Source: Acinetobacter piscicola (GTDB lineage Bacteria > Pseudomonadota > Gammaproteobacteria > Pseudomonadales > Moraxellaceae). Taken from it: 64,000 nucleotides of DNA. Made by a program: the position numbers and the translations under genes. Position 1 is the stretch's first letter, and each line of letters starts with the position of its first letter. This document shows positions 24,235-33,268 of this stretch, piece after piece. Under the pieces are notes generated by a model. It made no database searches. It was not told the DNA's origin and saw only the letters and a program-made list of their open reading frames with translations. The DNA lies in contig NZ_CP048659.1 of the NCBI RefSeq assembly GCF_015218165.1, positions 3,795,083-3,859,082 of the forward strand, in the 5' to 3' direction.

Positions 24235-24262
24235 CTTGAATTTTTTGGCGATGCCCACACAT
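24235..24262 (+). promoter_or_regulatory. Sigma-32-like heat-shock promoter of grpE
   Basis: CTTGAA at 24235-24240, a 13-base spacer and CCCACACAT match the RpoH consensus CTTGAAA-N11..15-CCCCATNT closely, about 110 bases before grpE. Confidence 0.6.
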
Positions 24263-24372
24263 TTTGAGTATTAACAAATTAAACACTCATGGCAGTTCAG
24301 CTTAAACACAGTGAACCCTGATGCCAAAAAGGACTGTACATGTTTAAGAACCCATTTAAACGGAGTAAATCT

Positions 24373-24909
24373 ATGGCGACTGAGCAAAACCAAGACGCTC
24401 AAGATCTTCAACAAGAGCAAGCAGAACAGCAAACTCAAGCTGAAACCGAGCAAGCTGAAGTTTCAGTTGAAGATTTACAAGAAAAAATTGCACAGCTTGA
24501 AGGTGATTTAAAACTTGAAAAAGCACGTACTGCCAATGCTGTGTATGAAGCACAAAAAAGTGTAGAGCGTATTCAACGAGAGTCTGAAAAACATAAAGAC
24601 ACGGTACTCGAAAAATTTGCTAAAGAGTTATTGGATTCTGTTGATAACCTTGAGCGCGCGATCCAAGCCGCAGGTGAAGACAATGCAGTACTTGAAGGCG
24701 TGAAACTTACCCTGAAATCATTACTTACTACACTGGAGAAATTTGGTGTTGTAGAAGCAGATACAGCAAATGGCTTTAACGCAGACTTACATCAAGCAGT
24801 AGGTATTGATCCAAATGCTAAAGCCAATGAAATTGGCAACGTTTTACAAAAGGGCTACACCCTAAATGGTCGCTTGCTCCGCCCTGCAATGGTTATGGTC
24901 GGTCAATAA
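24373..24909 (+). CDS. grpE: Nucleotide exchange factor GrpE
   Basis: Homodimeric co-chaperone that releases ADP from DnaK. Residues 1-35 are a Gln/Glu-rich disordered leader, followed by a long coiled coil (about 35-90) containing [14 protein letters not shown], and the C-terminal beta domain ending with [14 protein letters not shown]. The start is set at 24373 (MATEQNQ) because of cggagt upstream and because Acinetobacter GrpE as I recall it begins there. An in-frame ATG at 24340 with aagga upstream would add 11 residues. It lies 158 bases before dnaK with its own heat-shock promoter. Confidence 0.95.
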   Translation: MATEQNQDAQDLQQEQAEQQTQAETEQAEVSVEDLQEKIAQLEGDLKLEKARTANAVYEAQKSVERIQRESEKHKDTVLEKFAKELLDSVDNLERAIQAAGEDNAVLEGVKLTLKSLLTTLEKFGVVEADTANGFNADLHQAVGIDPNAKANEIGNVLQKGYTLNGRLLRPAMVMVGQ

Positions 24910-24954
24910 GGTCAAAATATTTGAGAGTTTTTTAAAATATTTTCTAAAAAATAA

Positions 24955-24982
24955 CTTGAAAAATTTTGAATGGCTCTCATAT
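24955..24982 (+). promoter_or_regulatory. Sigma-32-like heat-shock promoter of dnaK
   Basis: CTTGAAA (24955-24961), a 12-base spacer and CTCTCATAT (24974-24982) match the RpoH consensus well, about 85 bases before the dnaK start. Confidence 0.7.
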
Positions 24983-25067
24983 CGGATTACAAGAAAATGC
25001 CTTTTGTATTCCCTAATGAATAAAAGGGAAAACGAAAGGATTCAAAAGAATTTAGAGGAATAAATGA

Positions 25068-27011
25068 ATGGCTAAAATTATTGGTATTGACTTAGGTACA
25101 ACAAACTCATGTGTTGCAGTACTTGAGGGTGACAAAGTTAAAGTAATCGAAAATGCTGAAGGCGCACGTACAACTCCTTCTATCGTTGCTTATAAAGATG
25201 GCGAAACTTTAGTGGGTCAATCTGCTAAACGTCAAGCAGTGACTAACCCTAAAAATACATTGTATGCAATCAAACGTTTGATCGGTCGTAAATATCAAGA
25301 CCAAGCAGTACAAAAAGACATCGGCATTGCACCATTTAAAATCGTGAAAGCGGACAATGGCGATGCTTGGGTTGAAGTAAACGACAAAAAACTTGCACCA
25401 CAACAAGTTTCAGCAGAAATTTTGAAAAAAATGAAAAAAACTGCTGAAGACTATTTAGGTGAAACAGTAACAGAAGCAGTGATTACTGTTCCTGCATACT
25501 TCAATGATGCGCAACGTCAAGCAACAAAAGATGCAGGTAAAATTGCAGGTTTAGATGTTAAACGTATCATCAACGAACCAACTGCTGCGGCACTTGCGTT
25601 CGGTATGGACAAAAAAGAAGGTGACCGTAAAGTTGCTGTATATGACCTAGGTGGTGGTACATTCGACGTATCTATCATTGAAATTGCTGACTTAGATGGC
25701 GACCAACAAATCGAAGTATTGTCTACAAATGGTGATACATTCCTTGGTGGTGAAGACTTTGATAATGCATTGATCGACTATTTAGTTGAAGAGTTCAAAA
25801 AAGAACAAAACTTCAACTTAAAACAAGATCCGCTTGCACTTCAACGTTTAAAAGAAGCAGCTGAAAAAGCAAAAATTGAGCTTTCTTCATCGAACTCAAC
25901 TGAAATTAACCTTCCATACATCACAGCTGATGCAACTGGTCCTAAACACTTAGTGATCAATGTTACACGTGCAAAACTTGAAGGTTTGGTTGCTGACTTG
26001 GTTGCTCGTACCATTGAGCCATGTAAAGTTGCGCTTAAAGATGCAGGTCTTTCGACTTCTGACATCTCTGACGTAATCTTGGTGGGTGGTCAGTCACGTA
26101 TGCCACTTGTACAACAAAAAGTACAAGAGTTCTTCGGTAAAGAGCCACGTAAAGACGTGAACCCAGATGAAGCAGTGGCGATTGGTGCTGCGATCCAAGG
26201 TGCCGTACTTTCAGGTGACAAAACTGACGTACTTTTACTTGACGTAACACCGTTGACACTTGGTATTGAAACAATGGGTGGTGTATTAACACCAATCATT
26301 GAGAAAAACACAACGATTCCTGCGAAGAAATCTCAAGTGTTCTCAACTGCTGCGGACAACCAACCAGCTGTAGATATTTCAGTTTACCAAGGTGAACGTA
26401 AAATGGCTCAACAAAACAAGTTGTTGGGTAACTTCCAATTAGGTGACATTCCCCCTGCTCCACGTGGTGTGCCACAAATTGAAGTATCGTTCGACATCAA
26501 CGCTGATGGTATCTTAAAAGTATCTGCGAAAGATAAGAGCACAGGTAAAGAGCAATCAATTCAAATTAAAGCAAACTCAGGTTTGAGCGATGCTGAAATT
26601 GAAGCGATGATCAAAGACGCTGAAGCAAATGCTGAAGAAGACCGTAAATTTGAAGAGTTAGCAAAAGCACGTAACGAAGCTGATGCACTTGTATCTTCTG
26701 CTCAAAAAGCAGTAAAAGATTTGGGCGAGCAAGTGACTGCTGATGAAAAATCTGCAATCGATGCTGCTGTGTCTGAGCTTGAAGTTGCTGCAAAAGAAAA
26801 TGACGTTGATGCGATCAAAGCAAAAACTGAAGCTTTACAAAACATCATTATGCCAATTACGCAACGTGCGTATGAAGCGGCTCAAGGTCAAGGCGGAGCT
26901 CAAGGTTTCGACCCGAACCAATTTGGCGGTGATGCTGGTCAACAACAGCAAAAAGCAGATGATGGCGTAGTTGATGCTGAGTTCACTGAAGTGAAAGATG
27001 ACAAAAAATAA
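25068..27011 (+). CDS. dnaK: Molecular chaperone DnaK (Hsp70)
   Basis: ATP-dependent chaperone, 647 residues. The nucleotide-binding domain has [13 protein letters not shown] at the N-terminus, [12 protein letters not shown] near residue 195 and the [10 protein letters not shown] motif near 340. The hydrophobic linker DVLLLDVTP is followed by the substrate-binding beta domain and lid, and the C-terminus is Gly/Gln-rich with an acidic tail ([12 protein letters not shown]). It works with GrpE upstream and DnaJ (not in the window directly after it). A terminator closes the unit. Confidence 0.99.
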   Translation: MAKIIGIDLGTTNSCVAVLEGDKVKVIENAEGARTTPSIVAYKDGETLVGQSAKRQAVTNPKNTLYAIKRLIGRKYQDQAVQKDIGIAPFKIVKADNGDAWVEVNDKKLAPQQVSAEILKKMKKTAEDYLGETVTEAVITVPAYFNDAQRQATKDAGKIAGLDVKRIINEPTAAALAFGMDKKEGDRKVAVYDLGGGTFDVSIIEIADLDGDQQIEVLSTNGDTFLGGEDFDNALIDYLVEEFKKEQNFNLKQDPLALQRLKEAAEKAKIELSSSNSTEINLPYITADATGPKHLVINVTRAKLEGLVADLVARTIEPCKVALKDAGLSTSDISDVILVGGQSRMPLVQQKVQEFFGKEPRKDVNPDEAVAIGAAIQGAVLSGDKTDVLLLDVTPLTLGIETMGGVLTPIIEKNTTIPAKKSQVFSTAADNQPAVDISVYQGERKMAQQNKLLGNFQLGDIPPAPRGVPQIEVSFDINADGILKVSAKDKSTGKEQSIQIKANSGLSDAEIEAMIKDAEANAEEDRKFEELAKARNEADALVSSAQKAVKDLGEQVTADEKSAIDAAVSELEVAAKENDVDAIKAKTEALQNIIMPITQRAYEAAQGQGGAQGFDPNQFGGDAGQQQQKADDGVVDAEFTEVKDDKK

Positions 27012-27028
27012 TTTGTCGCTTTAAATAA

Positions 27029-27059
27029 AAAACCGCTCAAGAAATTGAGCGGTTTTTTT
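27029..27059 (+). terminator. Intrinsic terminator after dnaK
   Basis: Stem aaccgctcaa/ttgagcggtt with a GAAA tetraloop and a run of T. Confidence 0.92.
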
Positions 27060-27096
27060 ATACTTCAATTTATTCTATATTGATCACGTTTATAAA

Positions 27097-27531
27097 ATGA
27101 GAATGACAAGAATGCAAAAATCCCCTGCTATTTCTTTACCTATATTTTATAGCTTGATTGCAGCCCAATTCATTCTGCCAATCATTGCAGCATTGGTCGA
27201 TGTACTCAGTCCACAACCTGAACTTGCATTACTCGACAAAACCTTATATATCGAACCACAAAGCCTTGAACTCTTTATCATCACAGGCGCAACGATTCTA
27301 ATTTCCATCATTAGCATTGGCTTATTTTTACGAAAAAATTGGGCTCGAAAAGCTTATTTATATACATTTTTCCCTGCCTTTCTCATCTACTTTTTGCCTT
27401 ATATGCATTGGATTTATATGAGCAGTTTTGCCGCTATTTTCAATGACTTGGCTTTTGTAGCTGCAGGCATTTTGCTGACAATCTTAGCAATTCCAGCATT
27501 GTATCAGCCTTTATTTGAAGAAAAAAATTAA
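27097..27531 (+). CDS. Small four-helix membrane protein, unknown function
   Basis: 144 residues with about four hydrophobic segments: near 15-37, 57-78, 86-105 and 113-135. A short Arg-rich link (RKNWARKA) lies between the second and third. No family is recognised. The start could be the ATG at 27097, 27103 or 27112, since none has a strong ribosome binding site. It lies just after the dnaK terminator and 100 bases before the metalloprotease gene, in the same direction. An inner-membrane location is inferred from hydrophobicity only. Confidence 0.6.
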   Translation: MRMTRMQKSPAISLPIFYSLIAAQFILPIIAALVDVLSPQPELALLDKTLYIEPQSLELFIITGATILISIISIGLFLRKNWARKAYLYTFFPAFLIYFLPYMHWIYMSSFAAIFNDLAFVAAGILLTILAIPALYQPLFEEKN

Positions 27532-27627
27532 TTTCTTAAGATTTCAGCATAGCGCACACTTAAAGTTCACTTGCGCATTTTTGAATTTAAGTTAAATTAG
27601 CAATATTGCAACTTTCAAATATAAAAA

Positions 27628-28542
27628 ATGCGCTTTTGGTTGATTGTTTTCACGATTATTTTTACTGCTTATTTTTCTATACAGCGTTATTTACACCCGC
27701 ACCTAAACCACAATTCTACGATTGACCGCATTTCTCACCCGCTAGATACTCGCTTACGTTATCACATTGGTGAAATTGACCCACGTTTTCATATGAGTCG
27801 TGAACATTTAGCACTTTTAGCACAACAAGGTGCAGATATTTGGCATCAAGGTACAATGAGAAGACTATTTGTTTATGACCCTCACGCCAAATTAGCCATT
27901 AATTTAATTTATGATGAACGCCAAGCAGAGTCCACAGCACGCCAACAAGAATTAAACATTTTAGAAAATACACAACAATATCAAAATAATGAAAGATTAA
28001 ATATTGAAAAATTACGTGCCGAATTAGATCAGTCTAATCGTGAAATAAACATCTATAAAGTGAATTATGAAAGCAAAGTTTCCCAATATAATCAGTTTGT
28101 GCAAAGTATTAATCAATCAAATCAATCCTTGCATCCATCAACGCAAGCACAATTAGAACAATTAAAAAATCAACTAGATACTGAACGTATCAATCTCAGT
28201 CAAAAACTGGCACTACATAATCAAAAAGTAAATCAACTCAATCAACTCGTGGATGCCTTAAACTCAAATACCCAACAATTCAATCATTCAGTCGATCAAT
28301 TTAATGCTCGTTTTCAACCGCGCCAATTTGATAAAGGTGTGTTTAATGGTGAAAGTATTAATATTTATGAATTTCAATCTGATGCAGATCTGCGTGTAAC
28401 GATTGCACATGAACTTGGTCATGCACTCGGACTTTTACATAATACCGACCCAAAAGCACTGATGTATCCCATAATGAAAGAACAAGATTTGCAAAACTTT
28501 AGATTAACCGCTGCAGATTTAGCCATGCTAAACTCACGCTAA
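27628..28542 (+). CDS. Matrixin-type (M10-like) zinc metalloprotease, membrane-anchored
   Basis: 304 residues. A single N-terminal membrane segment (about 3-18) is followed by a coiled-coil region rich in Asn, Gln, Leu and Glu (about residues 95-220). The C-terminal protease core has the zinc motif HELGHALGLLH and a downstream Met-turn-like ALMYP, which is the metzincin/matrixin signature. The catalytic part likely sits in the periplasm, held by the N-terminal anchor, with the coiled coil as spacer or oligomerisation element. The propeptide Cys switch of secreted matrixins is absent. Substrate unknown. Confidence 0.8.
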   Translation: MRFWLIVFTIIFTAYFSIQRYLHPHLNHNSTIDRISHPLDTRLRYHIGEIDPRFHMSREHLALLAQQGADIWHQGTMRRLFVYDPHAKLAINLIYDERQAESTARQQELNILENTQQYQNNERLNIEKLRAELDQSNREINIYKVNYESKVSQYNQFVQSINQSNQSLHPSTQAQLEQLKNQLDTERINLSQKLALHNQKVNQLNQLVDALNSNTQQFNHSVDQFNARFQPRQFDKGVFNGESINIYEFQSDADLRVTIAHELGHALGLLHNTDPKALMYPIMKEQDLQNFRLTAADLAMLNSR

Positions 28543-28644
28543 ACATGATTTTATGCTTATTTAAAACCCATATTATAAATAAGTATTAATTTTATTTTCT
28601 GAAAATCATGCTATGGTGATCATAGATATTTAAAGGAGATTCCT

Positions 28645-29022
28645 GTGAGTTATTATCATATTATTCTTGAAGTAAATGATCATATCAGCACGATTGAACA
28701 AACACGTGATATTGAAATTTTTGATATTACTGAACTTCAACCTTATCTCCATGCTATTTTATTGCCTTATTTCAATGAACAACAAATCGAACTCGAAGAT
28801 GAAAATATCGAATTCGCTGATATTTTACATATTGAAATTAAACAAACTTTGCTCCCGATCCAACATTTAATTGAAGAAGAACAAAAACAATTACCAAGCG
28901 ATACAGATGTAACCATCACCGCTTATGAAATTTTCAATGATCGTGATCATACGCAAGATGTTACGGCTGTGATTTTAGATTTATTAGAAGCTGTGAAAAT
29001 TGATCAAATAGATATTGAATAA
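28645..29022 (+). CDS. Acidic small protein, unknown function
   Basis: 125 residues starting at a GTG preceded by AAAGGAG. Rich in Asp, Glu and Ile with predicted alternating strands and helices, no signal peptide and no membrane segment. It looks like a small soluble acidic protein, and I recognise no family. It follows the matrixin-type protease gene by 100 bases on the same strand and ends at a shared terminator. The clear ribosome binding site and normal amino-acid composition support a real gene. Confidence 0.65.
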   Translation: MSYYHIILEVNDHISTIEQTRDIEIFDITELQPYLHAILLPYFNEQQIELEDENIEFADILHIEIKQTLLPIQHLIEEEQKQLPSDTDVTITAYEIFNDRDHTQDVTAVILDLLEAVKIDQIDIE

Positions 29023-29046
29023 ATCTTTATACCTCACTACATCATA

Positions 29047-29077
29047 TAAAAAGGTCTGCCATTGCAGACCTTTTTTA
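29047..29077. terminator. Shared bidirectional terminator
   Basis: Stem aaaggtctgc/gcagaccttt with a 4-base loop, with A- and T-runs on both sides. It serves the acidic protein gene (+) and the mltB-like gene (-). Confidence 0.85.
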
Positions 29078-29101
29078 AGAGATTTAAATGATCAATACAT
29101 T

Positions 29102-30397
29102 TTACTGCATCATACTTTTTGCCGCCTCATTACGAAATGCTTTTAAAATCTGCTGCCCTGCACGACCTGTTGGCTTTAAACCCAATTTATTTTGTTCTTG
29201 TTGAATGGCTTGACGGGTTTTATCGCCAATCAAACCATCTGCATCACCAATATCATAGCCTTTTTTCAACAAATAATTTTGAATTTCACGACGTTCCGCA
29301 CGAGATGTTCCCGCATCATCTGTTGGCCAAGCTGTTTGGAAAGCTCCCTTACCTTGTAAACGATCAGATAAATGAGCAATCGCCAAAGCATAACTTTCTG
29401 CTGCGTTATAACCATAAATCGCATCAAAGTTTTTAAAGACTAAAAATGCCGGACCATTCGCACCTGCAGGCATCATCAAACCTGCTGATGACGCACCTGA
29501 TAAATTACCTTGAATAATCGGTGTACCATCTACACGGGTAAAACCACGACTTTGCCAAGAACTTAACGACTTTTTATTACGTCGACTTTCACCACCAACC
29601 GAAGCACCATCGGGAATTCTGACTTCAAAGCCCCATGGCATACCTGTTTGCCAACCACGTTTTTTCAAGAAATTTGCAGTAGATGCTAAGGCATCAGCAG
29701 TACTTGAAACCAAGTCACGACGACCATCTCCATCAAAATCAACAGCTAATTCTTCATAAGTAGATGGCATAAATTGAGTATGACCAAATGCCCCTGCCCA
29801 CGAGCCTTTTAATTGTTCTTCACGTAGATCACCGCGCTGTAAAATACGCATAGTGGCAAAAAATTCACCTCGGAAATAATCTTGACGACGCCCTTCACAA
29901 CTCAAAGTGCCCAAAGCTTGCAATAATGGATATTTACCTGAAATATCACCAAAATTACTTTCTACACCCCATACAGCAACAACCGTTTCAGCAGGCACAC
30001 CATATGCCGCAGCCACACGATTTAGAATATCGCGGTGCTGCGCTAACATTTGACGACCTTTTTCTACACGTTCCTCATCCACCAAACCCGAAAGATAATC
30101 CCAAATCGGGGTAGAAAATTCAGGTTGATAATTCAACTTCGCAATCACTGAATAATCAGGTGTTAAATTCTGCGTATAACGGTCATAGGTTGAACCACTC
30201 ACGCCTGAAGCAATCGCACGTGAACGTAAATTGGCTAAACAACCTTGAAAATCACGTTGTGGGGAATAATCTGAAGATGTATTGGCAATCACAGAAGTTG
30301 CACTAACAGGTGATGTTTGACCATTAATCACCAATTCAGCATTTGCCTGTGTCATGGCTAAAAGAGCAGTACCACATAAAAAATATAAGCTACGCAT
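29102..30397 (-). CDS. Lytic murein transglycosylase, MltB family, with peptidoglycan-binding domain
   Basis: Periplasmic enzyme that cleaves glycan strands of murein. Signal peptide MRSLYFLCGTALLAMTQANA from the ATG at 30397, which has tggat just upstream; an in-frame ATG at 30421 has no ribosome binding site. The MltB-type domain carries the catalytic Glu in VVAVWGVESNFG, followed by GAFGHTQFMPSTY. A C-terminal peptidoglycan-binding domain (about the last 65 residues, LLKKGYDIGDADGLIGDKT) completes it. No lipobox, so it is a soluble periplasmic form similar to Pseudomonas SltB-type enzymes. It is next to the repeat array at 30399-30845. Confidence 0.92.
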   Translation of the reverse strand: MRSLYFLCGTALLAMTQANAELVINGQTSPVSATSVIANTSSDYSPQRDFQGCLANLRSRAIASGVSGSTYDRYTQNLTPDYSVIAKLNYQPEFSTPIWDYLSGLVDEERVEKGRQMLAQHRDILNRVAAAYGVPAETVVAVWGVESNFGDISGKYPLLQALGTLSCEGRRQDYFRGEFFATMRILQRGDLREEQLKGSWAGAFGHTQFMPSTYEELAVDFDGDGRRDLVSSTADALASTANFLKKRGWQTGMPWGFEVRIPDGASVGGESRRNKKSLSSWQSRGFTRVDGTPIIQGNLSGASSAGLMMPAGANGPAFLVFKNFDAIYGYNAAESYALAIAHLSDRLQGKGAFQTAWPTDDAGTSRAERREIQNYLLKKGYDIGDADGLIGDKTRQAIQQEQNKLGLKPTGRAGQQILKAFRNEAAKSMMQ

Positions 30398-30398
30398 A

Positions 30399-30845
30399 TA
30401 ATCCACAAAATCTTTGTTCATTAAAATTATGTAATTAACATACCATTCTGTGGATAAAATGACAGAAACAAAACGTAAATTTTAAATTCATTTTCTACTT
30501 TTTAAATTCATAATTCATTTTTTGAATTTAAAAAACTATCCACAGGCTAAACATTCTTTAATGTTTGAATTTAAAACTATCTCAAAGTTTTAAATTCAAA
30601 CTATTATCAAAAGTTATCCACAAACCTTTCGATTTTAAATCTTGCAAAAATAAGATCTAAAGCATTTAATTTTATTCATTTTTTATTTAAATTCAAAAGG
30701 GGATTTTTAAATTTAAAAAGCAATTTAGATTGAATTTAAACTTTACCTTTTTAAATTCAAAAGTTTTGAATTCATTTCTCAAAATTTGAATTCAAATATT
30801 GCAATAGGCTCAATTTAAATTCAAAAATAAAAGTTTGAATTTAAA
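30399..30845. repeat. Array of about twelve TTTGAATTTAAA repeats with four DnaA-box-like sites
   Basis: The 12-mer TTTGAATTTAAA or its reverse complement occurs perfectly or nearly so at 30478-30490, 30501, 30521, 30564, 30589, 30686, 30706 (TTTAAATTTAAA), 30729, 30750, 30785 (TTTGAATTCAAA), 30814 and 30834. Perfect DnaA boxes TTATCCACA lie at 30614-30622 (+) and 30449-30457 (-). One-mismatch boxes lie at 30399-30407 and 30536-30544. The same AT-rich words and boxes make up the oriC region at 63.5-64 kb. No gene fits this stretch. Confidence 0.8.
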
Positions 30846-30943
30846 TCATGAATTAGCATAATTAGAGGAGATTAATGTTCATACATGCTCGATGCCGAGA
30901 TGATGAAAATGAAAGGTCGACATCATACTGAAATAAAAAAAAT

Positions 30944-30976
30944 AAAAAAGCGACCAAAGGTTTGATCGCTTTTTTT
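30944..30976 (-). terminator. Terminator of the purE-purK unit
   Basis: Arms agcgaccaaa/tttgatcgct (one mismatch) flanked by A- and T-runs; on the minus strand it is followed by a long T-rich tract. Confidence 0.75.
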
Positions 30977-30992
30977 ACATGCAAATTTAGAT

Positions 30993-32114
30993 TTAAATGC
31001 TCATATCTTCGCTAAGTGCCAAAGGATTTGGTAAAATTTTCGCCAATTGACGGCATAAATTCGTCAATTCAGCGCTGTCATTTGGCATTAATGTAATATG
31101 ACCAATCTTACGACCTTCACGCTCTGTTTTATTGTAAAGGTGTAAATGAGCACCATTTAACGCTAAAACTTCTTCAGATTTTGGATATTGCCCAATGATA
31201 TTGATCATCACCGTTGGACGAACCACTTCAGTTGAACCAAGCGGTAAACCTGCCACTGCACGAATGTGATTTTCAAACTGAGAGCATACAGCGCCTTCAA
31301 TCGACCAATGTCCTGAGTTATGCACACGTGGTGCCATCTCATTGGCATATAAGCCTTTTTCAGTCACAAACAACTCAAGTGTGAGTACACCAACATAGTT
31401 CAAATGATTAAGCAGGCGAGTGATGTAGTCTTGTGCCACAGGTTGTAAATCTGTGCTATTCGGTGCAGGTACAATCGAATGTGACAAAATACCATTGTGA
31501 TGATGATTTTCAGCCAAAGGCCAAGTTTTCACATCACCATCTATACCACGTACGGCAATAATTGAAACTTCACGAGAGAAAGTCACAAAACTTTCTGCAA
31601 TGAGTTCACCTGCTGGACCTAATTCTGCCCATGCTTGATCAATTTGATCTGCTGAGCGCAAGACGAACTGACCTTTACCATCATAACCACCACGAGAGGT
31701 TTTCAGCACGATGGGTAAGCCAAGTTCTGCCACTGCCGATTGCAAGCTTTCCAATGAAGTTACTGCTTTATAGGGTGCAACAGGAATCGCAAGCTCATCA
31801 AATAAAGCTTTTTCAGATAAGCGATGTTGTGCAATCGCTAAAGCTTGACGCGTTGGGTGTAAATCTTTTTGCTTGGTCAATACATCAACATCAATCAACG
31901 GCGTATTTTCAAACTCAAGACTAAATACATCTGCACTGGCAATGAAGTCTTGTAGACCATTTGCAGCCTTGGTTGAAAATACTGGACCTAATGCTGCAGA
32001 AGGACAGTCTGTATTGGCTTCAAAGAAAGTACATTGAATATTGAGCGGTAAGGCAGCTTGCGCCATCATACGACCCAATTGACCGCCACCAAAAATCCCA
32101 ATGGTTTTATTCAT
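30993..32114 (-). CDS. purK: N5-carboxyaminoimidazole ribonucleotide synthase
   Basis: Uses ATP and bicarbonate to convert AIR to N5-CAIR in purine synthesis. 373-residue ATP-grasp protein: the N-terminal Rossmann-like segment is IGIFGGGQLGRMMAQAA, then the glycine-rich KTSRGGYDGKGQ loop near residues 138-149 and NEMAPRVHNSGHW near 265. It lies 27 bases downstream of purE, and the two products act in sequence, so they form an operon closed by the terminator at 30944. Confidence 0.97.
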   Translation of the reverse strand: MNKTIGIFGGGQLGRMMAQAALPLNIQCTFFEANTDCPSAALGPVFSTKAANGLQDFIASADVFSLEFENTPLIDVDVLTKQKDLHPTRQALAIAQHRLSEKALFDELAIPVAPYKAVTSLESLQSAVAELGLPIVLKTSRGGYDGKGQFVLRSADQIDQAWAELGPAGELIAESFVTFSREVSIIAVRGIDGDVKTWPLAENHHHNGILSHSIVPAPNSTDLQPVAQDYITRLLNHLNYVGVLTLELFVTEKGLYANEMAPRVHNSGHWSIEGAVCSQFENHIRAVAGLPLGSTEVVRPTVMINIIGQYPKSEEVLALNGAHLHLYNKTEREGRKIGHITLMPNDSAELTNLCRQLAKILPNPLALSEDMSI

Positions 32115-32141
32115 AATCTATGTCCTATGTTCAGCTTGGCT

Positions 32142-32657
32142 TTAGATTTGACCTGGAATATTTTTGCTCGCCACTTTTTCAGTTTGCGCAGCACGGAATT
32201 CTGCAACATTTTTTGCGATTTCAGGACGTGTTAAACCTAAAATTTGTGCTGCCATAATGGCTGCATTGGTTGCACCTGCAGGACCAATTGCCAATGTACC
32301 TACCGCAATTCCCGCAGGCATTTGTACAATTGAAAGTAATGAATCCACACCATTTAAGATCGAAGATTTTACGGGTACGCCCAATACAGGAAGATCAGTT
32401 TTTGCCGCACACATGCCCGGTAAATGTGCTGCGCCACCTGCACCTGCAATAATCACTTGAATACCCCGTTCACGTGCAGTTTCAGCATATTCAAACAAAC
32501 GATCTGGTGTACGGTGTGCAGAAACAACTTCCGCTTCAAAAGGAACACCAAGCTGTTTAAGCATATTGGCAGTGTTTTCTAAGGTTGCCCAATCTGACTG
32601 AGAACCCATGATAATTCCAACTAGAGGTTGAGCGTCTTGTGCTGCGGCCGCATTCAT
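32142..32657 (-). CDS. purE: N5-carboxyaminoimidazole ribonucleotide mutase
   Basis: Moves the carboxyl group of N5-CAIR to C4 to give CAIR, the product of PurK's step. It is the class I octameric PurE type: [13 protein letters not shown], then [11 protein letters not shown] with the catalytic His, and [11 protein letters not shown]. The ATG at 32657 ([11 protein letters not shown]) is chosen because the family begins close to it. An upstream in-frame start at 32711 would add 18 residues without support. About 171 residues. First gene of the purEK pair. Confidence 0.96.
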   Translation of the reverse strand: MNAAAAQDAQPLVGIIMGSQSDWATLENTANMLKQLGVPFEAEVVSAHRTPDRLFEYAETARERGIQVIIAGAGGAAHLPGMCAAKTDLPVLGVPVKSSILNGVDSLLSIVQMPAGIAVGTLAIGPAGATNAAIMAAQILGLTRPEIAKNVAEFRAAQTEKVASKNIPGQI

Positions 32658-32832
32658 TGCAAATTTTCCAGAGATTAAAAAAGTAGAGATAAATCTCGAC
32701 GAGAGAGCCAAGCTTTAATAAGAGCCCCATATTATAGACTGATTTTTCATCTCAAGAAAATTTAACGGACGTAGTAGGGCGATATTTTCATTATTTTTTT
32801 GGAGAATATGAAAATTATTTAAATACTTTGGT

Positions 32833-33174
32833 TTATTGACTTCTAAACACAAAATATACACAGCCCAATAAGCATAAACCTGCCCATACATAATCAAGTT
32901 TAAAGGGTTGTTTAAATAGGAAAATCATAAAAGGAACAAAAACTAGTAGAGTCACAACTTCCTGTGTTATTTTCATTTGCCCAATAGGCCAACCTTGTTG
33001 TGCTAAAAGTTTAGTCGCAGGAATCATTAGACTATATTCAAACAGGGCAATCACCCAACTGAATAAAATCGCCTGCCAAAGCGGTGCATCGTGCGGTAAA
33101 AATTTTAAATGCCCGTACCATGCAAGCGTCATAAAACAGTTGGCAAGGATGAGGAGTAAAAAGGGAAGCAGCAT
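32833..33174 (-). CDS. DMT-superfamily membrane protein of the DUF486 type
   Basis: 113 residues, four membrane helices, ending in the conserved WAGLCLLGCVYFVFR. The family is a single four-helix unit of the drug/metabolite transporter fold and probably dimerises like small multidrug resistance proteins. The motif LAWYGHLKF in helix 1 and ALFEYSLMIPATKL in helix 2 are typical for DUF486. Substrate unknown. It is separated from purE by about 175 bases, so it is a separate unit. Confidence 0.75.
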   Translation of the reverse strand: MLLPFLLLILANCFMTLAWYGHLKFLPHDAPLWQAILFSWVIALFEYSLMIPATKLLAQQGWPIGQMKITQEVVTLLVFVPFMIFLFKQPFKLDYVWAGLCLLGCVYFVFRSQ

Positions 33175-33268
33175 GTTATTTTAAACACAGTATAATGATG
33201 CTAAATTACACAAAAATATCAACAAAAAAGAAAGCTATTATTTACAAATTTTTATTGGAAATAGACGT

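Noticed and set aside
23991..24260. An 89-codon minus-strand frame starting with GTG upstream of grpE.
   Set aside because: AT-driven composition, no ribosome binding site, start overlapping the sigma-32-like promoter. Only the terminator behind it is convincing, so it is treated as a possible RNA.
30399..30845. A CRISPR array was considered for the repeated 12-mers.
   Set aside because: Repeats are short, on both strands, irregularly spaced and without unique spacers of constant length; no cas genes are present.
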